DNA of 64,000 nt. It comes from Mycobacterium sp. 236(2023) (GTDB lineage Bacteria; Actinomycetota; Actinomycetes; Mycobacteriales; Mycobacteriaceae). The DNA is taken from contig NZ_JARSBP010000001.1 in the NCBI RefSeq assembly GCF_029623955.1, positions 310,001-374,000 on the forward strand. The letters are read 5' to 3'. The notes below the pieces were generated by a model. It was not told where the DNA came from. It did no database searches and was given only the letters and a program-made list of their open reading frames with translations. A program made the translations under genes and the position numbers. This document shows positions 1-8,496 of the stretch, in pieces (positions within the stretch are counted from its first letter, which is position 1; the number at the start of each line of letters is the position of its first letter).

Positions 1-243
1 GTGAGCCGCCAAGTCACTGTTGCGGACGTTGGCGCCGATCGAGACACCGCCGTCGTCGGTCAGCGTGACGTCGGTGAGGTCGAGCCGACTGACGTCGACG
101 AGCAGATCGGGTTCTGCCACACCGAGTTTCATGTGGTCGACCAGATTGGTGCCGCCGGCGAGGTAAGCACCGTCGGGGTGGTCGGTCAGGACGGCGACCG
201 CATCGGCCGGGCTGGTCGCGACGTGGTAGGCGAAGGGCTTCAC
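1..243 (-). CDS. Molybdopterin dehydrogenase FAD-binding subunit, partial (3' part beyond window)
   Basis: Only the first 81 codons are inside the window. The GTG start at 243 overlaps the stop of the upstream 2Fe-2S subunit as GTGA, which implies translational coupling. The visible protein begins MKPFAYHVATSPADAVAVL and contains AGGTNLVDHMK, the FAD pyrophosphate-binding loop typical of the medium (YagS/CoxM-like) subunit of xanthine dehydrogenase-family molybdenum hydroxylases. It would pass electrons between the 2Fe-2S subunit and FAD. The large molybdopterin subunit presumably lies off the left edge. The substrate (aldehyde, purine or other) cannot be told from this fragment. Confidence 0.85.
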   Translation of the reverse strand, partial: MKPFAYHVATSPADAVAVLTDHPDGAYLAGGTNLVDHMKLGVAEPDLLVDVSRLDLTDVTLTDDGGVSIGANVRNSDLAAH

Positions 244-761
244 TGGACTGCCGCCTTGCCGATGGCGCTGACGATGTTCGGATATGCCGCGCAGCGGCAC
301 AGGTTTCCGCTCATGCGTTCCCGGATCTCGTCAGCGGTGAGCTCCGGTGACGCTTCCAGATCGTCTGTGACGAAGCTCGGTGCGCCGGCCTTGACCTCGT
401 CGAGCATGCCGACCGCCGAACAGATCTGGCCTGGTGTGCAGTACCCGCACTGGAATGCGTCCTCGTCCTGAAAGGCCTGCGCCACCGGATGCAGAGCTCC
501 CTTGTCGCCGAGGCCCGCCGCGGTCGTGATGCGTTCGCCGTCGGCGGCGACGGCGAAAGTCAGGCAGCTGGTCAGCCGGCGACCGCCGACGAGGACGGTG
601 CACGATCCGCATTGACCGTGATCGCACCCCTTCTTGGGCGCGGTCGCGCCGAGACGCTCTCGGAGGGCGTCGAGCAATGTCATCCGGTTGTCGACAGTCA
701 ATGTGTGCTGCTGTCCGTCGACTTCGAGGGTTACGTCAGAGGTGTGAATGGGCTGGTTCAC
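240..761 (-). CDS. 2Fe-2S iron-sulfur subunit of xanthine dehydrogenase/aldehyde oxidoreductase family
   Basis: Small electron-transfer subunit of a three-subunit molybdenum hydroxylase. The N-terminal plant-type ferredoxin domain has CDHGQCGSCTVLVGG for the first cluster. The C-terminal helical domain has CGYCTPGQ and CRCAAYPNI for the second 2Fe-2S cluster, so both cluster sets are complete. There is no Tat or Sec signal, so the enzyme is probably cytoplasmic. The GTG at 761 (VNQPIHTSDVTLEV) is preferred because it sits just before the ferredoxin fold. A TTG at 794 would add 11 residues, and neither has a clear ribosome binding site. It is coupled to the FAD subunit through a GTGA overlap. 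Confidence 0.88.
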   Translation of the reverse strand: MNQPIHTSDVTLEVDGQQHTLTVDNRMTLLDALRERLGATAPKKGCDHGQCGSCTVLVGGRRLTSCLTFAVAADGERITTAAGLGDKGALHPVAQAFQDEDAFQCGYCTPGQICSAVGMLDEVKAGAPSFVTDDLEASPELTADEIRERMSGNLCRCAAYPNIVSAIGKAAVQ

Positions 762-803
762 GCTCGGCCGAATACCCGGGGCAAACCCCGCCAAACACTG
801 GGG

Positions 804-2030
804 TCAGTGGCGGTGCTGCGGCGTCGCCAGCAGTGCGGCGATGCCCGTCGTCAGCGGTACCGACAGCGCCAACGCGATCCCGCCGACCGCCGAGCGCGCG
901 ATCTCGATGGCCACGCTCTCACTCGTCAGCACATCGCCCAGCGACCGGTTCGCGACGCTGAACAACAGCAGCAGCGGAAGAGCGCTGCCCGCGTACGCCA
1001 GCACCAGCGTGTAGACCGTCGACGCGATGTGATCGCGGCCGACCCGCATCGCCCCGACGAAGACCTCACGCCGTGACGAGCCGTCACCGAGCGCGGCGAG
1101 CTCGAACGCCGTCGACGCCTGCGTGACGGTGACGTCGTTGAGCACACCCAGCGAGCCGATGATGAACCCGGCCAGCAGCATGCCGGTGATCGACACATTG
1201 CCCAGGTACGCCGCCACCTCGTTGTTCTGGTCCTCGGACAGCCCGGTCAGATGTGTCAGTTCGATTGCCGCCCAAGACAACACGGCCGCCAGCAGCAGGG
1301 AGGCCAGCGTGCCCAGCAGAGCCGCGCTGGTCCGCAGGCTGACGCCGTGGGCCAGGTAGATCACGGCGTACAGGATCGCCGCCGACGCCACGAGAGCCAC
1401 CGGGACGGCCGGACCGCCGTCACGCAGTGCAGGCAACAGGAAGACGACGAGCACGCCGAACGCGACGACGATGCCGACCAGCGCCCGCAGACCCCGCCAC
1501 CGGGCCACCGCGACGATGACGACCGCGAAGACGAGCGCGAACGCCGCCAACGGCCACGCCCGCTCGAAGTCGTAGAACGCGTAGGTGGTGGTGCCCGCCT
1601 CGTCGACCTGGCGGCTGACCCGGATGTCGTCACCCACGGCCAGGCTCGGCTGGCCGGGCCCCACACCGATCTCCAGCAGCGTGTTGGCGCCCTGGTTGGG
1701 GCCGGAATCGATGGACACCAGCGACTGCACGCATTCGGCCCCCGCTCCCTCGGCGGGCAGCGGATCCGAGGTCAGGACCGCGCCGGCTGACGGACTGCCG
1801 CACGTCGCCGCGGTGCTGGACAGCACGTGGCCGGACTCGGTGGTGACGGCCCCGCCCGCGGAGTTCTGGAACGGTAGTGGGATGCCCGCCTTTTCGCCGC
1901 TGGGCCACAGCAGGGCGGCACCGATCAGGACCGCCACGCCGATCGCGACGAGCAGGCCCACGACGATCTTGGCGGCCAGCGGGCCCAGCGGTGACGGTCC
2001 GCTCAGCGAGTGCGAGTGTGAGTGCGTCAC
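804..2030 (-). CDS. YibE/F family integral membrane protein
   Basis: A 408-residue polytopic membrane protein of the YibE/F family, whose function is not established. It opens with a His/Ser-rich stretch (THSHSHSLSGPSP), followed by one hydrophobic segment (about residues 20-45), a soluble extracytoplasmic region of roughly 110 residues, and then a bundle of about six to seven membrane helices from about residue 160 (ALVFAVVIVAVARW, LVGIVVAFGVLVVFLLP and so on). The C-terminal half holds the conserved-looking LNDVTVTQASTAFELA loop. The His-rich N-terminus may bind metal, which is inference only. The GTG start at 2030 follows directly from the membrane-protein reading frame. It lies upstream of the molybdenum hydroxylase genes on the same strand. 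Confidence 0.8.
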   Translation of the reverse strand: MTHSHSHSLSGPSPLGPLAAKIVVGLLVAIGVAVLIGAALLWPSGEKAGIPLPFQNSAGGAVTTESGHVLSSTAATCGSPSAGAVLTSDPLPAEGAGAECVQSLVSIDSGPNQGANTLLEIGVGPGQPSLAVGDDIRVSRQVDEAGTTTYAFYDFERAWPLAAFALVFAVVIVAVARWRGLRALVGIVVAFGVLVVFLLPALRDGGPAVPVALVASAAILYAVIYLAHGVSLRTSAALLGTLASLLLAAVLSWAAIELTHLTGLSEDQNNEVAAYLGNVSITGMLLAGFIIGSLGVLNDVTVTQASTAFELAALGDGSSRREVFVGAMRVGRDHIASTVYTLVLAYAGSALPLLLLFSVANRSLGDVLTSESVAIEIARSAVGGIALALSVPLTTGIAALLATPQHRH

Positions 2031-2097
2031 CCGGACAGGGTAGCGGCGGAAGAAATTGGTGACGGGCAGGCCAGTGCAGGCGCTTTAGCCTGAGGAC

Positions 2098-2745
2098 ATG
2101 GTCAGAAGCGCCGCCTGGCGGTCGGCATCGAAATTGTCCTTGAAAAGAGCTTACGAATCGGTTCTCGCCAACGAGGTCGTGCCGGCCCTGCAGCCCCACG
2201 GATTCATCAGATCGCAGAACAGCTTTCGTCGATCGCGCGGGCACCTGTACGACGTCATCAACTTCCAGCCCAACTGGAACAACAGCGTCACGCCCTGGTA
2301 CGGATTCTTCGTCAACGTCGGAGTCGGATCCGTCGAGGTCGACCGGGCATGCCCCGGCCACGACCGAAACTTGCACCTTGCCGAGGGATTTCTGCTGGAC
2401 CGGCGCTGGGAGCATCTCGTTCCCGAGGCGCCCTACGAGGTGCGGTTCGGTCACTCCACCGACATGGAGGCCTTCGCGGCGCTCCTGTGCGGAAACCTGG
2501 CCATGGTGCTCGGCGAAATCGAACGGATGCAGTCAACCCGCGAACTGGTCGAGTACGCCGTCGCCGACAACCTGTTGATCGCCTACGAGAAGACGTGCTG
2601 CTATCTGGCGGCGACGGGGGACGTCGACACCCTGAACCGCTATGTGGCGCGGCTGCACGACACCTTCGGGCATCAGGACCGCTGGGCGATCTTCAGCAGC
2701 AGGATCAGCGGGGCGACCGGCGCCAAGGCTACTGGCGGTAGCTGA
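2098..2745 (+). CDS. DUF4304-like hypothetical protein
   Basis: A 215-residue soluble protein. The N-terminal 120 residues resemble DUF4304 proteins: a helix (KRAYESVLANEVVPALQPHGF), a strand pair (QNSFRRSRGHLYDVINFQPNWNN) and a second strand (WYGFFVNVGVGS). The remainder is helical. The family has no known biochemical role. A TAGCCT -10 element lies at 2086-2091, six bases before the ATG, so the transcript is probably leaderless. The 3' end overlaps the convergent aminotransferase gene by 17 bases. No signal peptide or membrane segment is seen. Confidence 0.65.
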   Translation: MVRSAAWRSASKLSLKRAYESVLANEVVPALQPHGFIRSQNSFRRSRGHLYDVINFQPNWNNSVTPWYGFFVNVGVGSVEVDRACPGHDRNLHLAEGFLLDRRWEHLVPEAPYEVRFGHSTDMEAFAALLCGNLAMVLGEIERMQSTRELVEYAVADNLLIAYEKTCCYLAATGDVDTLNRYVARLHDTFGHQDRWAIFSSRISGATGAKATGGS

Positions 2746-3997
2746 CGAGGAAGTTGCCGAGCCGCTCGATGGCGTTGGCCAGATCCCGCGCCCACGGCAG
2801 CGTCACGATGCGGAGGTGATCCGGTGTGGGCCAATTGAATCCGGTGCCCTGGGTGACGAGGATCTTCTCCTGCAGCAGCAGATCGAGGACCAACTGTTCG
2901 TCGTCGGCGACGTCGTAGACCTCGGGGTCCAGCCGCGGGAACGCATACAGTGCGCCTTCGGGTTTCACGCACGAGACGCCGGGGATCTCGTTGAGCTTCT
3001 CCCACGCGACGTCGCGCTGCTCCAGGAGACGCCCGCCCGGCAGGACCAGGTCGTCAATGCTCTGGTGTCCGCCGAGCGCCACCTGAATGGCGTGCTGCGC
3101 GGGAACATTCGGGCACAGCCGCATGTTGGCCAGCAGGCTGATGCCTTCGATGAAGCTGGTGGCGTGTTCCTTGGGGCCGGTGATGACCAGCCAGCCGGAC
3201 CGGTAGCCGGCGACGCGGTAGGCCTTCGACAGCCCGTTAAAGGTCAGCGTCAACAGATCCGGCGCGAGCGATGCGAGCGCGATGTGCTCGGCGTCGTCGT
3301 AGAGGATCTTGTCGTAGATCTCGTCGGCCAGCAGCAGCAGTTGATGCTTGCGCGCCAATTCGACGATCTGCATGAGGTTTTCGCGTGTGTATACGGCGCC
3401 CGTCGGGTTGTTCGGGTTGATCACGACGATCGCCTTGGTGCGGTCGGTGATCTTGGATTCCATGTCGGCGATGTCGGGCTGCCAGCCCTGTGTCTCGTCG
3501 CACAGATAGTGCACCGGGGTGCCGCCGGCCAGCGACGTCGACGCGGTCCACAGCGGATAGTCGGGGGCGGGGATGAGCACCTGGTCGCCGTTGTCGAGCA
3601 GCGCCTGCAGGGTCATCGTGATGAGCTCGGAGACACCGTTGCCGAGGTAGACGTCGTCGATGTCGAAACGTGGGAATCCCTCGACGAGCTCGTACCGGGT
3701 GAAGACCGCGCGCCGCGCGCTGGCGATGCCCTTGGAATCGGAATAGCCCTGAGCGTGCGGCAATGCCTGGATGATGTCGCGCATGATCACGTCGGGCGCC
3801 TCGAAACCGAACGGCGCCGGATTGCCGATGTTGAGCTTGAGGATGCGGTGGCCTTCGGCCTCCAGGCGCGAGGCGTGCTCGTGTACGGGACCGCGGATCT
3901 CGTACAGGACATCCTGTAGCTTGCTGGATTGCGCGAACTCACGCTGACGCCCGTGCTGGCCACTACCTGTGTGCCAAGGCGCCTGATGCGTACTCAT
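2729..3997 (-). CDS. aspC: PLP-dependent aminotransferase, AspC/AlaA-type (Rv0337c orthologue)
   Basis: Class I/II fold-type I aminotransferase that interconverts amino acids and 2-oxo acids, annotated in mycobacteria as aspartate or alanine aminotransferase. Visible landmarks are NIGNPAPFGFEAP near the N-terminus, NPNNPTGAVY, ADEIYDKILYDD, and the PLP Schiff-base lysine in SKAYRVAGYRSGW. The start MSTHQAPWHTGS at 3997 is preferred over the upstream ATG at 4048, because the preceding 17 residues look non-conserved. Gene order (aspC next to etfD, iniR and iniBAC) matches Rv0337c-Rv0343, except that the nucleoside hydrolase sits between aspC and etfD here. Substrate preference is inferred from orthology only. 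Confidence 0.88.
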   Translation of the reverse strand: MSTHQAPWHTGSGQHGRQREFAQSSKLQDVLYEIRGPVHEHASRLEAEGHRILKLNIGNPAPFGFEAPDVIMRDIIQALPHAQGYSDSKGIASARRAVFTRYELVEGFPRFDIDDVYLGNGVSELITMTLQALLDNGDQVLIPAPDYPLWTASTSLAGGTPVHYLCDETQGWQPDIADMESKITDRTKAIVVINPNNPTGAVYTRENLMQIVELARKHQLLLLADEIYDKILYDDAEHIALASLAPDLLTLTFNGLSKAYRVAGYRSGWLVITGPKEHATSFIEGISLLANMRLCPNVPAQHAIQVALGGHQSIDDLVLPGGRLLEQRDVAWEKLNEIPGVSCVKPEGALYAFPRLDPEVYDVADDEQLVLDLLLQEKILVTQGTGFNWPTPDHLRIVTLPWARDLANAIERLGNFLVSYRQ

Positions 3998-4069
3998 GCG
4001 GTCAAGTCTCCCACGGTTGTCCACGCGTTTTTCCGCCGTTGAGGTCACGATGGTCCGTCGAATGTACGG

Positions 4070-4103
4070 TTTCTGACGGAAATCGGCCGTATTTCGTCAG
4101 AAA
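4070..4103. terminator. Stem-loop downstream of the nucleoside hydrolase gene
   Basis: Inverted repeat: TTTCTGACGGAAAT at 4070-4083, a 7-base loop CGGCCGT, then ATTTCGTCAGAAA at 4091-4103, complementary except for one unpaired G. It begins 33 bases beyond the stop codon of the minus-strand nucleoside hydrolase and 72 bases before the aspC start. It therefore could end that transcript, or act as an operator for aspC. No U-tract is evident, which is common for mycobacterial terminators. Confidence 0.5.
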
Positions 4104-4136
4104 GCGTGCACTCGGCGCGATGCCGTTGACCAGGCG

Positions 4137-5138
4137 TTACGCATATGTGGCCGACAGATTGACGTATTCGGTCCATTTCCGCTGGAAATCCTGGGGGCTC
4201 AACACTGTTTCCAGATGCCCGTCCACCGGACGGAAAAGGCCGGGGTCCAGCAGCGCCAGCGCCGCCGACTGATCCCAGAAGAGCGAGCGCCCGCCGTACC
4301 CGGAATGCTCCCAGGTGTCGATGGCCCACGAGTCGGGGTGGTTCAGCAGGACCTGTTTGACGGTGTTGGGCAGCCCGACGGGCCCGAGCGCCTCGACCAT
4401 GGCCCGATTCGGGCCGTGCACCGTGCCGGCGCAACCCGCCGTGTTGGGGGTCAGATCGCAATCAGTGTGCGGCACATCGACATAGCTCGTGTCCAGGCCC
4501 GGAAGTTGTTCGTGGAAGGCGGTTTCGCACGCCGACGCGTCGAACCCGCAGTTGAACGACTCCGCTGCGTCGAGTTCCGAAACGCCAACGGGTGGTCGGC
4601 CCTGAATGACGACCCGGCCGATCTTCGGCCGGATCGCCGGGGCGTAATCGACGAAGGAGGTGACGGGCCCGATGACGAGGACGTCCACCTGGCGGCAGCC
4701 TGCGACGGCGTCGACCACCTGCTGCACGTAATCGGCGCGCGCCGGGGTGGGTGGCAGGGCGGCAGGAAAGAAGTTGTTCAGCCGGTTCATCAGGGCACGA
4801 AAGACCGGGACGAAATCTCCGAACGTCGTCGCAACGTCGGCTTCTGGTCGGTCCGCACCACCGCCCACGACCATGGGAATGGGACTTTGACCCGGCTCCG
4901 CGAGCAGACGGTTGATGGCCGAGGCGCCCTGGCCCGGCAACGTGAACCCTTCCGTCGTCACGACCGCGGCGACGTGACGCGCACCCACGACCATCGGGAT
5001 CGCCATCATGTCGTCGATGTCGACATCGGTGTCGATGACGACGCACGAATCAGTTGGTGTGGCGCCGGCGATGCCCGGGGAGAACATCGCCGACGCCACA
5101 AGTGCCGCAGCGGCCAGCAGCTTCGGCAGGCGCGCCAT
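4137..5138 (-). CDS. Exported inosine-uridine nucleoside hydrolase-like protein
   Basis: A 333-residue secreted protein. Residues 1-27 form a Sec signal peptide (MARLPKLLAAAALVASAMFSPGIAGA) with cleavage expected after AGA. The mature protein starts with VVIDTDVDIDDMMAIPMVV, the DTDxxxDD calcium/ribose-binding motif of the nucleoside N-ribohydrolase fold, followed by VDVLVIGPVTSFVDYAP, where this family binds nucleosides. Such enzymes cleave the N-glycosidic bond of nucleosides. An exported form could salvage extracellular nucleosides, which is inference. Four cysteines in the middle (CGF, CETAF, CDL, CAG) may form disulfides. It lies 15 bases downstream of etfD and is probably co-transcribed. 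Confidence 0.78.
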   Translation of the reverse strand: MARLPKLLAAAALVASAMFSPGIAGATPTDSCVVIDTDVDIDDMMAIPMVVGARHVAAVVTTEGFTLPGQGASAINRLLAEPGQSPIPMVVGGGADRPEADVATTFGDFVPVFRALMNRLNNFFPAALPPTPARADYVQQVVDAVAGCRQVDVLVIGPVTSFVDYAPAIRPKIGRVVIQGRPPVGVSELDAAESFNCGFDASACETAFHEQLPGLDTSYVDVPHTDCDLTPNTAGCAGTVHGPNRAMVEALGPVGLPNTVKQVLLNHPDSWAIDTWEHSGYGGRSLFWDQSAALALLDPGLFRPVDGHLETVLSPQDFQRKWTEYVNLSATYA

Positions 5139-5153
5139 TACGCGGAGGTTCGG

Positions 5154-5950
5154 CTACTTGCGGCCGGGGCGACGGGCGCCCTTGGCGATCCCCAGACCCT
5201 TGACGGGCGGTTCGTCACCGACAACGCGCGCCTCACCGTTACCCGACCCGTCGGAGGCTGGCTCCGGCGTGGACTCGGGCTCGGGTGCCGCTTCGGGCTC
5301 GGGTTCCGGCTCCGACTCAGCCTCCGGCTCGGGAGCCGGTTCCGACTTGGGCGCGGGCGCCGCAGCGGGAGTGGCCTTCTTCGCGCCGGGGCGACGTGCG
5401 CCCGCCGCGATGCCGAGCCCCTTGACCTCGGGCTCGGGCTTGGGAGCTTCGGGCTCTGCCGAAGCCTCTGAAGGTGCTTCTGCCGCAGGCGCTTCCGCGG
5501 GCTCTTCGGAAGGTGCCTCGGCCGGCTTGGCGGGAGCGGCCTTCTTCGCACCGGGACGGCGTGCACCCGTGGCGATGCCGAGGCCCTTGACCTCGGGTTC
5601 CGGCTTGGGCGCTTCGGGCTCTGAAGCTTCTGAAGATGCTTCTGACGCAGCCGTTTTCGCAGGTGCAGCTGCTGCGGCGGGTGCCTTCTTGGCCCCGGGA
5701 CGGCGAGCGCCACCGGCAATGCCGAGCCCCTTGACCTCAGGTTCGGCTTTGGCGGGAGCCTCCGTGGCTTCTTCGGCGGGAGCAGCGGCCGCCGGGGCAG
5801 CCTTCTTGGCGCCGGGACGCTTCGCGCCGCCTGCGATGCCCAGGCCCTTGGCCGGTGCCGCCTCGGCCGCCGGCTTCTCCTCGGCCGTCGCGGACTTCTT
5901 CGCGCCGGGACGCTTCGCGCCGCCGGCCACGCCGAGACCGGTGACGGGCT
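5154..5950 (-). repeat. Six-copy GLGIAxGA(K/R)RPGAKK repeat encoded in the etfD 3' end
   Basis: The C-terminal tail of EtfD contains six copies of a basic peptide: GLGVAGGAKRPGAKK, GLGIAGGAKRPGAKK, GLGIAGGARRPGAKK, GLGIATGARRPGAKK, GLGIAAGARRPGAKK, and the terminal GLGIAKGARRPGRK. They are separated by acidic Ala/Pro/Glu-rich linkers of about 12 to 45 residues. The linkers vary in length while the basic core is nearly invariant, which suggests selection on the core rather than simple slippage. Confidence 0.92.
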
Positions 5951-8354
5951 TGGATTCCGTCGCCGTGGACGCCGTGGATGCCTTCGCCTCCGAAGCCTCC
6001 GCTGGGGCGGCTTCTTCCTCGGCCTCGACCTCTTCGTCGACCTCGGCAGGCGCCTCGGCGGCGATCTTCGCCGCACGCTCTTCGGCTTCCTTTGCCGCCG
6101 TGCCCTTTTCGGGGAGTGTGAAGGTGCTCTTGTCCAGCGAGCCGAGCAGCAGCTGGGCCACGTCGAGGACCTCGACCTTTTCGATGTCCCTGGTGGCCGC
6201 GACGTCGTCGACGCCGTCGGTCATCATCACGCGGCAGAACGGGCAACCCGTCGCGATCGCCGATGCGCCGGTGTCGACTGCTTCTTCGGTGCGCTCGGTG
6301 TTGACGCGCTTGCCGATGTGCTCTTCCATCCACATCCGGGCGCCGCCCGCGCCGCAGCACAAGCCACGGTCAGCGTGGCGCGGCATCTCGGTCAGCTTCG
6401 CGCCGGACGCACCGATCAGCTCACGCGGAGCCGAGTACTCCTTGTTGTGGCGACCCAGATAACACGGGTCGTGGTAGGTGATGTCCTGCTGATCGGTCGC
6501 CTTGACCGGGATCAGCTTCTTGTCGCGCACCAGGCGGTTCAGCAGCTGGGTGTGGTGCAGGACGGTGTAGTTGCCGCCAAGCTGCGGGTACTCGCGGCCG
6601 AGGGTGTTGAAGCAGTGCGGGCACGTCACGACGACCTTGCGGTCGACCCGCTCGACGCCCTCGAACAGCTCGCTGAGCGTCTCGACGTTCTGGGCAGCGA
6701 GCTGCTGGAACAGGAACTCGTTGCCGGACCGGCGGGCGGAGTCGCCGTTGCACGTCTCGCCCTCGCCCAGCACCAGGTACTTCACGCCCGCCGCGGACAG
6801 CAGTTCAGCGACGGCCTTGGTGGTCTTCTTGGCGCGGTCCTCGTAGGCGCCGGCGCAACCGACCCAGAACAGGTACTCGAACCCGTCGAAGCTCTCGACA
6901 TCCTTGCCGTAGACCGGCACGTCGAAGTCGACCTCGTCGATCCAGTTGGTGCGGTCCTTGGAGTTCTGGCCCCAGGGGTTGCCCTTGTTCTCCAGGTTCT
7001 TGAACAGCACGCCGAGCTCGCCGGGGAACTCGGATTCCATCATGACCTGGTAGCGGCGCATGTCGACGATGTGGTCGATGTGCTCGATGTCGACCGGGCA
7101 CTGCTCGACGCAGGCACCACACGTGGTGCAGGACCACAGCACGTCCGGGTCGATGACACCGCCCTGCTCGAGGGTGCCGACCAGCGGCCGCAGCGCCTGC
7201 TCGGGACCCGAGCCCATGATCCGCTCGAACCCGGACTCGGGTACGTGATCGTGCGAGTGCTCTTCGTCGTGCTTCTCGCCGCCGAGGTCCTCGCCGAGCC
7301 CACCCTCGGGCGTGCTCTCCAGCGGGGACGGCTTCTCGCCGAGGATGTACGGGGCCTTCGCGAACATGTGGTCGCGAAGGTTCATGATCACGAGCTTCGG
7401 CGACAGTGGCTTGCCGGTATTCCAGGCCGGGCACTGCGACTGGCAGCGCCCGCACTCGGTGCAGGTCGTGAAGTCGAGGTAGCCCTTCCAGGTGAAGTCC
7501 TCGATCTTCCCGCGGCCGAGCACGGCGTCCTCGGCGGGATCCTCGAAGTCGACGAGCTCGCCCTTGGACTCGACGGGCAGCAGCGGGCCCAGGCCGTTGG
7601 GCATGCGCTTGAACGTGACGTTGACCGGGGCCAGACCGATGTGCAGGTGCTTGGAGTGCAGCACGATCAGCAGGAAGATCAGCATGATCGCGATGTGGCC
7701 GAGCAGCGCGACGGTCTCGATCCACTCGTTGGCGGTCTCGCCGAGCGGGTGCATCAGCCAGCCCATGGAGTGGGAGAAGAATGCGGCCCAGTTGTAGGGC
7801 AGGGTGCCCAGGGCGGCCGCGGCGCCGCGGACCAGGGCGTAGGTCCAGATGACGTTGAAGATCATGAACAGGATCAGCCAGGCGCCGCCGGTGTGGGAGC
7901 CGTAGAAGCGGGAGTCGCGGCCGTGCTTCTTCGGTTCGCGGACGATGCGGATGATCGCGAACGTGGTGATGCCGAGCAGTACGGCGAGGGCGAAGAAGTC
8001 CTGCAGGAAGCCGAGGATCGGCCAAGTGCCGATGATCGGGATGTGGAAGTGCCGGTCGAAGAGCAGGCCGAAGGCCTCGACGTAGACCGAGCCGAGGATG
8101 AAGAAGCCCCACATGGTGAAGAAGTGCGCGACGCCCGCGACGGACCAGCGCAGCAGGCGGGTTTGCCCGAAGACCTCTTCGAATTGCGTGGTGATGCGCT
8201 TCTTGAGGTTGTCCTTGCGGTTGTTGGATTCGCTCAACGGTTGCCCGGAGCGGATCAACGAGGTCAGCCAGAGCACGCGTTTGACCGCGAAGACGCCGAC
8301 GATCACCGTCATCAGGCCACCGACAATCAGCCTGACCAGTATGTGGGTGTCCAC
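5154..8354 (-). CDS. etfD: EtfD: membrane Fe-S oxidoreductase for electron transfer flavoprotein (Rv0338c orthologue)
   Basis: A 1066-residue membrane protein. Residues 1-250 hold about six transmembrane helices of NarI-like type. Around residues 290-310 and 390-410 are two 4Fe-4S ferredoxin motifs, CTECGRCQSQCP and CTTCGACVEQCP. Residues about 480-730 carry two CCG cysteine-rich modules of the heterodisulfide reductase B type (CPHCFNTLG and CCGAGGARMW). The M. tuberculosis orthologue Rv0338c re-oxidises electron transfer flavoprotein during fatty acid beta-oxidation and is essential. From about residue 760 the protein becomes an Ala/Glu/Pro-rich tail with six GLG(I/V)A-x-GA(K/R)RPG repeats. 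The GTG start at 8354 has a GGAGG sequence upstream. Paired palindromes flank the likely promoter. The exported nucleoside hydrolase follows after 15 bases. Confidence 0.9.
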   Translation of the reverse strand: MDTHILVRLIVGGLMTVIVGVFAVKRVLWLTSLIRSGQPLSESNNRKDNLKKRITTQFEEVFGQTRLLRWSVAGVAHFFTMWGFFILGSVYVEAFGLLFDRHFHIPIIGTWPILGFLQDFFALAVLLGITTFAIIRIVREPKKHGRDSRFYGSHTGGAWLILFMIFNVIWTYALVRGAAAALGTLPYNWAAFFSHSMGWLMHPLGETANEWIETVALLGHIAIMLIFLLIVLHSKHLHIGLAPVNVTFKRMPNGLGPLLPVESKGELVDFEDPAEDAVLGRGKIEDFTWKGYLDFTTCTECGRCQSQCPAWNTGKPLSPKLVIMNLRDHMFAKAPYILGEKPSPLESTPEGGLGEDLGGEKHDEEHSHDHVPESGFERIMGSGPEQALRPLVGTLEQGGVIDPDVLWSCTTCGACVEQCPVDIEHIDHIVDMRRYQVMMESEFPGELGVLFKNLENKGNPWGQNSKDRTNWIDEVDFDVPVYGKDVESFDGFEYLFWVGCAGAYEDRAKKTTKAVAELLSAAGVKYLVLGEGETCNGDSARRSGNEFLFQQLAAQNVETLSELFEGVERVDRKVVVTCPHCFNTLGREYPQLGGNYTVLHHTQLLNRLVRDKKLIPVKATDQQDITYHDPCYLGRHNKEYSAPRELIGASGAKLTEMPRHADRGLCCGAGGARMWMEEHIGKRVNTERTEEAVDTGASAIATGCPFCRVMMTDGVDDVAATRDIEKVEVLDVAQLLLGSLDKSTFTLPEKGTAAKEAEERAAKIAAEAPAEVDEEVEAEEEAAPAEASEAKASTASTATESKPVTGLGVAGGAKRPGAKKSATAEEKPAAEAAPAKGLGIAGGAKRPGAKKAAPAAAAPAEEATEAPAKAEPEVKGLGIAGGARRPGAKKAPAAAAAPAKTAASEASSEASEPEAPKPEPEVKGLGIATGARRPGAKKAAPAKPAEAPSEEPAEAPAAEAPSEASAEPEAPKPEPEVKGLGIAAGARRPGAKKATPAAAPAPKSEPAPEPEAESEPEPEPEAAPEPESTPEPASDGSGNGEARVVGDEPPVKGLGIAKGARRPGRK

Positions 8355-8373
8355 GCTAGCCTCCGGTTTTCTT

Positions 8374-8414
8374 GTTACCCGTGGGTAACTTAGAGTATGT
8401 TACTCGAGAGTAAC
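8374..8414 (-). promoter_or_regulatory. Twin palindromic operator and -10 element of etfD
   Basis: Two related 16-bp palindromes lie upstream of etfD: GTTACCCGTGGGTAAC at 8374-8389 (central two bases imperfect) and GTTACTCGAGAGTAAC at 8399-8414 (perfect), with centres 25 bp apart. Between them, on the minus strand, is TACTCT (8397-8392), a good mycobacterial -10. A dimeric repressor bound at both palindromes would cover the spacer and the transcription start. The regulator is unknown. A TetR- or GntR-type regulator of lipid catabolism would fit the role of EtfD, but that is inference. Confidence 0.7.
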
Positions 8415-8496
8415 TTAAGCTCGGTGCCTGCTCATAGTTACATCACGCCGCAAAATAGCGCTACGAAGGATGACCTAACTAACCCGGTTAGATGGG

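Noticed and set aside
1..471. 156-codon plus-strand frame at the left edge
   Set aside because: Shadow of the molybdenum hydroxylase subunits, whose FAD and 2Fe-2S motifs are on the minus strand.
6318..8393. 691-codon plus-strand open frame opposite etfD
   Set aside because: High-GC shadow of the etfD coding strand; low-complexity Arg/Gln/Val content and no domain, while the opposite strand has full Fe-S motifs.
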